From assembly GCA_032718475.1 (NCBI GenBank), contig JAUCBJ010008760.1, positions 1 through 57,486 of the forward strand: 57,486 bases of DNA, given 5' to 3'. Made by a program: the position numbers and the translations under genes. Each line of letters starts with the position of its first letter. Position 1 is the first letter of the stretch. Of the stretch, positions 54,401-57,486 are shown one piece after another. This DNA comes from Nemertoderma westbladi (taxonomy: Eukaryota; Xenacoelomorpha; Nemertodermatida; Nemertodermatidae). The notes under the pieces are model-generated. The model saw only the letters and a program-made list of their open reading frames with translations, was not told where the DNA came from and ran no database searches.

Positions 54401-56269
54401 GCAACTTTAGTTCAAACTAAAAGCACTATCCAAACTGCAATTTTAGTTCAAACTAAAAGCAGTGTTCAAACTAATAGTAGAGTTCAAACTAATAGTACAG
54501 TTAAAATAAAAGCACAGTTCAAACTAAAATCACTATCCAAACTGCAACTTTAGTTCAAACTAAAAGCACTATCCAAACTGCAATTTTAGTTCAAACTAAA
54601 AGCAGTGTTCAAACTAATAGTAGAGTTTAAACTAATAGTACAGTTAAAATAAAAGCACAGTTCAAACTAAAATCACTATCCAAACTGCAACTTTAATTCA
54701 AACTATAAGCAGTGTTCAAACTAATAGTACAGTTTAAACTAATAGTACAGTTCAAACTAATAGTACAGGTCAAACTAAAAGCATAGTTCAAACTAATAGT
54801 ACAGTTCAAACTAAAAGCACAGTTCAAACTAATAGTACAGTTCAAACTAAAAGCACAGTTGAAACTAATAGTACAGTTCAAACTAAAAGCACAGTTCAAA
54901 CTCTAATCACTATCCAAACTGCAAATTTAGTTCAAACTAAAAGCACAGTTCAAACTAATAGTGCAGTTCAAACTAATAGTACAGTTCAAACTAAAAGCAC
55001 AGTTCAAACTAATAGTACAGTTCAAACTAATAGTACAGTTCAAACTAAAATCACTATCTAAACTGCAACTTTAGTTCAAACTAAAACCAGTTTTCAAACT
55101 AATAGTGCAGTTCAAACAAAAAGCATAGTTCAAACTAAAAGCACAGTTCAAACTAAAATCACTATCCAAACTGCAAATTTAGTTCAAACTAAAAGCACAG
55201 TTCAAACTAATAGTGCAGTTCAAACTAATAGTACAGTTCAAACTAATAGTACAGTTCAAACTAAAAGCACAGTTCAAACTAAAATCACTATCCAAACTGC
55301 AACTTTAGTTCAAACTAAAAGCACTATCCAAACTGCAATTTTAGTTCAAACTAAAAGCAGTGTTCAAACTAATAGTAGAGTTCAAACTAATAGTACAGTT
55401 CAAACTAAAAGCACAGTTCAAACTAATAGTACAGTTCAAACTAAAAGCACAGTTCAAAGTAAAAGCACAATTCAAACTAAAAGCACTATCCAAACTGCAA
55501 CTTTAGTTCAAACTAAAAGCAGTGTTCAAACTAATAGTACAGTTCAAACTAAAGGCACAATTCAAAGAATAACCACTCAACAGTTTAAACTAAAAGCACA
55601 ATGCAAACTGACACTTTAAATCAAACTAAAGCACAATTCAAACTATAGGGGCAAAGTTTGCTGCATCCCCCCCCCCCCCCCCCCACACCCCCCACCTCAC
55701 CCATTATTAGGGGGCCATTAACTATCCTAGAGAAGATAATTGATTGCTTATTCTGTTCGATAAAATTAATTTAGTTAAAAAATTACATTTTTGGCTCAAA
55801 ATATTCACAATTTTATCCCATCCGCAACATTTCTCCGCCGTGAGGTTTTGCATTTGGGTACTTTTGTTTCAACCTTCGATCAACTTTCAAAGTATTTTGG
55901 TATAAAATTTAATGTTTGTGTTTGGAAATTTTGGAAAACTGCGTCTGGTAATATAAAGTACCGGTAGCTCTTAGATGATGGAATACTTTACTTTATGATA
56001 CTCGTTATGTCCCGTCTGAAACGCGGTACAAATAAAAATCACCTGCTTAGGAAGCCTTTAAAATTTTTAACAAATTCTGAGATCAGGCTTTTATTATATT
56101 AAAAATTAAATTAAATATTTAATTTTTGCGAACAATCTCATTGCATTTACATATTATACGCTTTGCCACATTTTCTATATGTGATTTCATTTACTTTCCT
56201 TAGTTCGTGTTCGATGCCATCACCGACGTGATCATTGCTAACAATCTTCGGGGCTGCGGATTGTACTGA
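27296..56269 (+). CDS. GNAO1: Heterotrimeric G protein alpha subunit, Go class, nine coding exons
   Basis: Exons 27296-27413, 30975-31017, 31634-31778, 37067-37227, 41647-41775, 46694-46823, 47124-47277, 47550-47671 and 56204-56269 total 1068 nt and encode 355 aa plus stop (human Go-alpha: 354). All junctions keep frame and have GT-AG ends. The protein is a membrane-anchored GTPase coupling seven-transmembrane receptors to effectors. Gly2 and Cys3 provide the myristoylation and palmitoylation sites. The P-loop GAGESGKS covers 40-47. Arg180 lies in RTRVKTTG (switch I). DVGGQ is 202-206 with catalytic Gln206. NKKD is 271-274 and TCAT 325-328. The C-terminus [10 protein letters not shown] specifies Go, with Cys352 as the ADP-ribosylation acceptor. 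Only one exon 7/8/9 set is visible, unlike vertebrate GNAO1 with its alternative 3' exons. Introns of 272-8532 nt are packed with repeats. Confidence 0.96.
27531..28042. mobile_element. Foldback-like element built of 15-bp ATCGAGAGTAAAAAT repeats
   Basis: About 20 units of ATCGAGAGTAAAAAT run from 27555 to 27850. The complement (CTCGATATTTTTACTCGCG) appears at 27984-28034. The outer ends GAAAAACATCG and CGATGTTTTTC are inverted. It lies in Go-alpha intron 1 and has no ORF of its own; a 135-codon minus-strand ORF is a repeat artefact. Confidence 0.6.
28052..28200 (-). repeat. tRNA-derived SINE, minus copy
   Basis: On the minus strand an A-box-like TGATTGGTTAGAGCG and a B-box-like AGTTCGATCTC lie about 35 nt apart, followed by a shared tail containing GACGTCATTGCCGACTTTGC. 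The 5' leader includes TTTCCAGGTCTAT. It faces the plus-strand copy at 28273 head to head. Confidence 0.75.
28273..28436 (+). repeat. tRNA-derived SINE, plus copy
   Basis: The leader (TACGGACATAAAAGGTATC, TTTCCAGGTCTAT) precedes TTAATGGTTAGAGC (A box), AAACCCGGAGGTCGCCAG, TTCTATCCC (B-box relic) and the TTTGCCGACTTTATAAAGC tail. This family is the parent of the tandem array in intron 4. Confidence 0.8.
28437..29073. other. Intron 1 interval without a recognised element
   Basis: AT-rich intronic sequence. No ORF or delimited repeat is supported. Confidence 0.3.
29074..29665. mobile_element. PIF/Harbinger-like MITE with TTA target duplication
   Basis: The element spans 29077-29662. Its left terminus AGCCCCGTTCACATCCAACG is inverted at the right with one change (CGTTGGATGTGAACGGGCCT). 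TTA lies directly outside both ends, matching the 3-bp TWA duplication of PIF/Harbinger. A second inner copy of CCCGTTCACACCCAACGG is subterminal. There is no transposase. A tRNA-like SINE head is nested inside. Confidence 0.75.
29285..29395 (-). repeat. tRNA-derived SINE head nested in the Harbinger MITE
   Basis: On the minus strand GTGGCTGAACTGGTTAGCGC (A-box region) is followed by GGTTCAACCCC (B box) about 50 nt on. A stretch is inserted between the D-like and T-like arms. It is not a canonical tRNA. Confidence 0.6.
29955..30670 (-). mobile_element. Non-LTR reverse transcriptase fragment
   Basis: Minus-strand translation gives collinear RT motifs in shifting frames: [18 protein letters not shown] and ALRRIIEEL (30400-30530), [12 protein letters not shown] (motif A, near 30390), [12 protein letters not shown] (about 30200), then TPPTGSR and [12 protein letters not shown] (motif C with intact FADD, near 30080). 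Frameshifts and a short loss after motif A make it a pseudogene. The same family appears at 44.4-45.95 kb. The family name is not assigned. Confidence 0.85.
30975..31017 (+). CDS. GNAO1: Go-alpha coding exon 2
   Basis: A 43-nt exon carrying most of the P-loop ([14 protein letters not shown], residues 41-54 in part). The acceptor has a long T-rich tract ending TTTTTTTAG; donor GTAAGT. Phase 1 in, phase 2 out, as in other Gi/o genes. Confidence 0.96.
31484..31611. mobile_element. 128-bp MITE with TTAA target duplication
   Basis: GGTTGTAGGGTA at the left is inverted as TACCCTACAACC at the right. TTAA lies immediately outside both ends (31480-31483, 31612-31615), as for piggyBac- or Kolobok-type insertion. 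Its right end is 22 bp from exon 3 of Go-alpha. Confidence 0.8.
31634..31778 (+). CDS. GNAO1: Go-alpha coding exon 3
   Basis: Encodes the end of Lys54 to Asp102, including [20 protein letters not shown] of the helical domain. Acceptor TTTTCCGCAG, donor GTAAGT; phase 0 out. Confidence 0.95.
31779..32435. other. Intron 3, first part
   Basis: No element was delimited. Nothing coding. Confidence 0.3.
32436..32706. mobile_element. Repeat bounded by inverted poly-G and poly-C tracts
   Basis: Twenty G (32436-32455) followed by ACTTTCGACGCA, and TGCGTCCAGTTT followed by 28 C (32679-32706), form imperfect inverted termini. The interior has CTCTCCAGGGGAAATTCG, also seen at 20876 in the plus orientation. 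It is probably a MITE whose ends include the homopolymers. Confidence 0.5.
32707..36924. other. Intron 3, main gene-free stretch
   Basis: Intronic sequence with a second G/C pair (18 G at 33487-33504, 17 C at 33597-33613), a (CTGT) run near 36328 and a (GT) run near 36645. ORFs of up to 97 codons have no recognisable features. Confidence 0.35.
36925..37008. repeat. Partial copy of the GGGATC-rich MITE
   Basis: TCGGGATCGGGACTGGGATT and GATCCCGTTTAAACATTAG match the right end of the 26.2 kb element. It ends 58 bp upstream of exon 4. Confidence 0.65.
37067..37227 (+). CDS. GNAO1: Go-alpha coding exon 4
   Basis: Encodes Asp103 to part of Tyr156 in the helical domain ([23 protein letters not shown]). 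Acceptor TATGTGCAG, donor GTGAGT, phase 2 out. Confidence 0.95.
37228..38576. other. Intron 4, first part
   Basis: No gene. A 20-base C run lies at 38147-38166. No other element was delimited. Confidence 0.35.
38577..40665 (+). repeat. SINE expanded into a 62-copy 32-bp tandem array
   Basis: The leader (TTGCGGACAT, GGTATCAGGTAGTATTTGCA, GATGGTTAGAGTGTCAG) matches the SINE at 28273. At 38632 tandem units begin, each with CCCGGAGGTCACCAG and TTCTATCCC, the anticodon-side to B-box part of that SINE. They continue to 40614. That is 1983 bp, exactly 62 units of 32 bp less one base (one unit near 38690 is 31 bp). From 40615 the sequence returns to the SINE tail (TTGGACGTTATTGCCAACTT, then TGCAAAGG). 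Variants such as AACAAGGAGG and CCTGAATGTTACC recur at whole-unit spacings. It lies in Go-alpha intron 4. Because 32 is not divisible by 3, all three forward frames stay open, giving long spurious ORFs. Confidence 0.95.
40899..41294. mobile_element. MITE with GGGGCGAGCCAC terminus, flanked by ~38-bp direct repeats
   Basis: The element 40936-41237 has GGGGCGAGCCACGAAG at the left, mirrored at the right by CTTCGTGCTGTGCGAAGACCCC in imperfect form; an inner CCTTAGCAT is also inverted. A CTGACGGGCTNATTATATGC repeat plus a GT run flanks it at 40899 and 41256. Relatives of the terminus occur inside the hAT family at 20462 and 44785. Confidence 0.6.
41295..41646. other. Intron 4, last part
   Basis: No element was delimited. 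It ends with the exon 5 acceptor TTTCTTTCAG. Confidence 0.3.
41647..41775 (+). CDS. GNAO1: Go-alpha coding exon 5
   Basis: Encodes Tyr156 to part of Lys199, including [13 protein letters not shown] (switch I; Arg180, Thr183). Donor GTGAGT, phase 2 in and out. Confidence 0.96.
42150..42345 (-). repeat. tRNA-derived SINE, second family
   Basis: On the minus strand TTGACGTGGTTGTTAAATCC (A-box region) and GGGTTCGATCCCC (B box) are followed by a unique 3' body containing GGGGGCCAGG and GGACCGCGGAAATATGTCG. It lies in Go-alpha intron 5. Confidence 0.65.
42553..42680. repeat. Partial copy of the GGGATC-rich MITE
   Basis: GGATCGG/GGAACCGG reiterations and GATCCCGATTTTTCGGGATC followed by CAGTTTAAACAG match the 26.2 kb family. 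The terminal sequence is degenerate. Confidence 0.6.
42797..43394 (+). repeat. tRNA-headed SINE with seven 63-bp tandem units
   Basis: The head holds TAGCTTGGTATAGTGG (A-box-like) and CTGGTTCGATCCC (B box). After a 100-bp body, seven units start every 63 bp from 42951 to 43329, each with CACCCATGGTGGTGAAC. Units alternate between two types (TGTGGAAG with AACAGG, TATGGAAG with AACAAG), indicating a 126-bp dimer in the first four. The end TGGCTTAACGAGCC is shared with 4913-5173. The 158-codon ORF over it is a consequence of the period being a multiple of three. Confidence 0.85.
43395..44300. other. Intron 5 interval, possible LINE debris
   Basis: No defined gene. Parts read like decayed minus-strand LINE sequence continuing from 44.3 kb, but no motif is strong enough to claim it. 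Confidence 0.25.
44300..45950 (-). mobile_element. Decayed LINE reverse transcriptase split by a hAT insertion
   Basis: The minus strand at 45760-45920 encodes an ALRRII-like stretch and VDFFKAY-like motif A text, and 44420-44618 continues with degenerate FFSIFVVDN text in the position held by [10 protein letters not shown] in the 30 kb copy. The two halves join cleanly if the hAT element at 44627-45744 and one copy of its target duplication are removed. It is heavily frameshifted. Confidence 0.6.
44619..45752. mobile_element. hAT element, non-autonomous, with perfect 8-bp target duplication
   Basis: The element 44627-45744 (1118 bp) starts CAGGCCCGTAT and ends ATACGGGCCTG. CCTCATGG flanks both ends exactly (44619-44626, 45745-45752), the 8-bp signature of hAT. 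It contains 18 G (44654-44671) near the left end and 22 G (45664-45685) near the right, and an inner segment beginning GGGGCGAGCCAC. No transposase ORF. A truncated copy lies at 20318. Confidence 0.88.
45951..46693. other. Intron 5, last part
   Basis: No element was delimited. It ends in an ATT microsatellite next to the exon 6 acceptor. Confidence 0.3.
46694..46823 (+). CDS. GNAO1: Go-alpha coding exon 6
   Basis: Encodes Lys199 to Thr242: switch [22 protein letters not shown] and the segment [23 protein letters not shown] replaces the usual VALSG/D. The acceptor is ATTATTATTATAG, poor in pyrimidine runs; donor GTATAA; phase 0 out. Confidence 0.95.
47124..47277 (+). CDS. GNAO1: Go-alpha coding exon 7
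   Basis: Encodes Asn243 to part of Gly294, with [12 protein letters not shown] (guanine-specifying NKKD at 271-274) and KWFTDTS, the invertebrate form. Acceptor CACAATAG, donor GTTTGC. Confidence 0.95.
47550..47671 (+). CDS. GNAO1: Go-alpha coding exon 8
   Basis: Encodes the end of Gly294 to Gln334, including [14 protein letters not shown] and [11 protein letters not shown] (TCAT guanine-base loop). Acceptor TTTCCGCAG, donor GTTGGA; phase 0 out. Confidence 0.95.
47672..48105. other. Intron 8, first part
   Basis: AT-rich intronic sequence; nothing delimited. Confidence 0.3.
48106..48918. mobile_element. hAT-like element with perfect 8-bp target duplication
   Basis: The element 48114-48910 (797 bp) has termini TAGAGTTGAAAC / GTTTCAACTCTA and more distant inverted CGGAGAC words. 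ATACCCAG flanks both ends exactly (48106-48113, 48911-48918). There is no ORF. It landed in the CCCAGTA-motif repeat. Confidence 0.8.
48919..49960. repeat. Foldback-like region of reiterated AAAACCCAGTAA
   Basis: The first part (48919-49120) carries AAACCCAGTAA and relatives mainly in one orientation; 49220-49450 carries mostly the complement (TTACTGGGTTTTG), with some of each further on. Spacing is irregular, so it is not a simple tandem array. No ORF. Confidence 0.6.
50046..50144. repeat. 12-bp tandem repeat (TGAACTAGGTAC), 8 copies
   Basis: Eight essentially perfect copies, indicating recent expansion or ongoing homogenisation. Confidence 0.95.
50145..51017. other. Intron 8 interval with two long poly-C tracts
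   Basis: 24 C (50437-50460) and 22 C (50530-50551) in the same orientation, 69 bp apart. Nothing coding. Confidence 0.5.
51018..51500. mobile_element. Long inverted-repeat element with a tRNA-like loop
   Basis: About 190 bp at 51018-51211 is inverted at 51325-51500 with few mismatches (landmarks GGAAGGGATCTTGGGGTCTT, AGTCCTACAATTGCGCC on the right arm). The loop holds GTGGCCTAGTGGTTGTAG (A box) and CAGGTTCGAATCC (B box). The acceptor and T stems do not pair well, so the loop is a SINE-like head. Confidence 0.85.
51501..52206. other. Intron 8 interval
   Basis: Noncoding. CTGTAACG-type words near 51850-51930 resemble the internal motifs of the 52.5-54.2 kb element. Confidence 0.35.
52207..52242. 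repeat. Perfect 17-bp-arm hairpin
   Basis: TTGACACTAAGTGATAG, two T, then its exact complement. This is a near-perfect 36-bp palindrome. Confidence 0.9.
52464..54240. mobile_element. Terminal-inverted-repeat DNA element with ATTA target duplication
   Basis: The element 52468-54236 begins GGGTTGTTCTCACAAAAAGT and ends with its complement (26 bp, one mismatch). ATTA flanks both ends. At least five copies of GCGTTACATnnTGGACA-like motifs lie at 53388, 53421, 53446, 53625 and 53813, with inverted relatives on the left (about 52638-52670). No transposase. A 4-bp duplication occurs in superfamilies such as Sola and Chapaev, but family assignment is not possible. Confidence 0.75.
54340..55640. repeat. 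18-bp satellite with 144-bp higher-order period
   Basis: About 70 units of AGTTCAAACTAAAAGCAC or AGTTCAAACTAATAGTAC. Every eighth unit or so is replaced by TATCCAAACTGCAACTTT, at about 54389, 54532 and 54675 (143-144 bp apart). It lies in Go-alpha intron 8. Confidence 0.92.
55641..56203. other. Intron 8, last part
   Basis: An 18-base C run at 55667-55684, then AT-rich sequence up to the exon 9 acceptor TTTACTTTCCTTAG. Confidence 0.4.
56204..56269 (+). CDS. GNAO1: Go-alpha coding exon 9 (last)
   Basis: Encodes residues 335-355 and [24 protein letters not shown]. The receptor-coupling C-terminus and Cys352 identify Go rather than Gi (which ends in F). Confidence 0.96.
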   Translation, partial: FVFDAITDVIIANNLRGCGLY

Positions 56270-57486
56270 CCTGTCTGTTTGTCGGTCAATCTGGATGAGG
56301 ATTGTACTAGGCCAGTCTGTCTGTCTGTCGGTCAATCTAGCCTGAACTCGGTTATACTGTATATTTATATACTGTAGTTCGCTACCAGGTGGGGGCCTCT
56401 CGTTTGGGGCTCTCTTTTTATACGCTCCTCCTTGTCTTTCTACATCAACTGTTGGAGTTACCCCACTTACGTTATGTAACACACACACTCTATTCTCATT
56501 GTCTATATACTAGTTAAACATAGTTAAGTATATTGTCCGTATGGTCTCTCCATGCCCTGTGAGGTCTCAGCACCGCATTGTATTTCACCCTAACTTACCT
56601 TAATCTTTCCTCGTACTATTTCTACTTGTATACATTTTTGCGGTAACCTGTTGTTTAGCATTTTGTCAGATTTTTCTATTTTTGCTGCTTGTTTCTATTA
56701 TAATTTAGTAGTTAATAGAAATGTGGATAATATTTACAGTTTTATTAATTTCGAGAAACTGAAAGATTTTCCACCATGCCAGTTGCTTTCCTTTGCTATT
56801 CCGTTAAGTGTAGTTCATTCTCCAATCGCTGTCGTCCCAGATTAGTAATCCTGTATCATCAATATAAATTATTTAATTGGTTGTTCTCTACGGGACAAAA
56901 ATAATTAAAAAACTTAATATTTTAATGGTGTATGACGTGTTATAAGATTTTTGCATTATTACTTATTTATCTATCAATATAATTGTTTTGAAGTCATTTA
57001 TAATTCAGTGTATTTTATACAAATATCTTGTTCTTTAGTTCTGGGCGTCGTATGTTCACAAAATACGAAGTTGTTAAATAATTATTATTCGTTTGAATTG
57101 GGTACTTTTTTGGAAATTGTCTTTCGCACTTTTCGGTAGCAAACTAAATAATTAATAATATGGTTATTTTAGCAAATTTGTAGTGTAAAATTCAAATGTC
57201 AAAATTCAATACAAAAAAACTTATTTAGCAATTAAAAAATATACAGGTCATCCTTTTGTACATTTTTTTCAGGTATTATTATTACACACATTTATTAGGT
57301 AATCTCTCTATATTGCTACCCATATAATTTATTCGTTTTATGGGGTTATTTATTTTTTAGGTATATTAGCGTTATGACGTGTAGTTCTTTATCCTGGTTA
57401 TAACTCGATATATAATATTCTATTATTTTTTTGTCGATGGTGATAATATCATGTTATGGGACCTGCGGGGTCCCTAGATTTCCTTA
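56270..57486 (+). other. Go-alpha 3' flank and probable 3' UTR
   Basis: Immediately after the stop, about 41 bp including GGATTGTACT and a CTGTCTGT run is duplicated (56258 and 56299). No canonical AATAAA was found in the remaining sequence, so the polyadenylation site may use a variant or lie outside. No other gene seen. Confidence 0.4.

Noticed and set aside
54693-54899. 68-codon minus ORF of repeated [12 protein letters not shown]
   Set aside because: Translation of the 18-bp satellite, which is a multiple of three.

Overview
This is a fragment of an animal nuclear genome. It is AT-rich, with two recognisable host genes in about 57 kb, conventional GT-AG introns and a dense load of interspersed repeats. 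The marker proteins are metazoan: a Go-type heterotrimeric G-protein alpha subunit, and the ribosome quality control factor NEMF. Heavy foldback/hAT/Harbinger-like MITE content, tRNA-derived SINEs, CR1/Rex-like LINE debris and an excess of the palindromes ACCGGT and AGGCCT suggest a marine invertebrate, possibly a deuterostome such as an echinoderm. That placement is inference from genome style; no taxon-specific gene is present.

Layout. 1-7.7 kb: repeats only, including a SINE, a complete foldback element with long inverted arms full of CACGTG boxes (2802-4264), a repeat shared with the 43 kb region, and a decayed LINE. 7778-10969 (minus): an intact intronless NEMF ORF of 1063 codons. 11-27 kb: a repeat desert with LINE C-terminal debris, tandem arrays, a decayed CR1/Rex-like LINE (14.6-18.5 kb, plus strand), a hAT-like inverted-repeat element (18.5-21.4 kb) and several MITEs. 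27296-56269 (plus): a complete nine-exon Go-alpha gene encoding 355 aa, with all splice junctions in phase and every G-box intact. Downstream of 56269 lies its 3' flank.

The eight Go-alpha introns hold most of the novelty. Intron 4 contains a 2-kb array of 62 tandem 32-bp units that arose inside a tRNA-derived SINE; both halves of the parent SINE still flank it. Intron 5 holds a hAT element with a perfect 8-bp target duplication inside an older LINE. Intron 8 holds another hAT with a perfect 8-bp duplication, a motif array of CCCAGTA, a 480-bp inverted repeat with a tRNA-like loop, a 1.8-kb terminal-inverted-repeat element with internal GCGTTACA repeats, and an 18-bp/144-bp higher-order satellite. 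A TTAA-flanked MITE abuts the exon 3 acceptor.

The two host genes have no obvious functional link: NEMF acts on stalled 60S ribosomes in the cytoplasm, Go-alpha on receptor signalling at the plasma membrane. No rRNA gene, canonical tRNA gene or CRISPR array was found. The long ORFs in 38.6-40.8 kb and 42.9-43.4 kb are products of tandem repeats, not genes.
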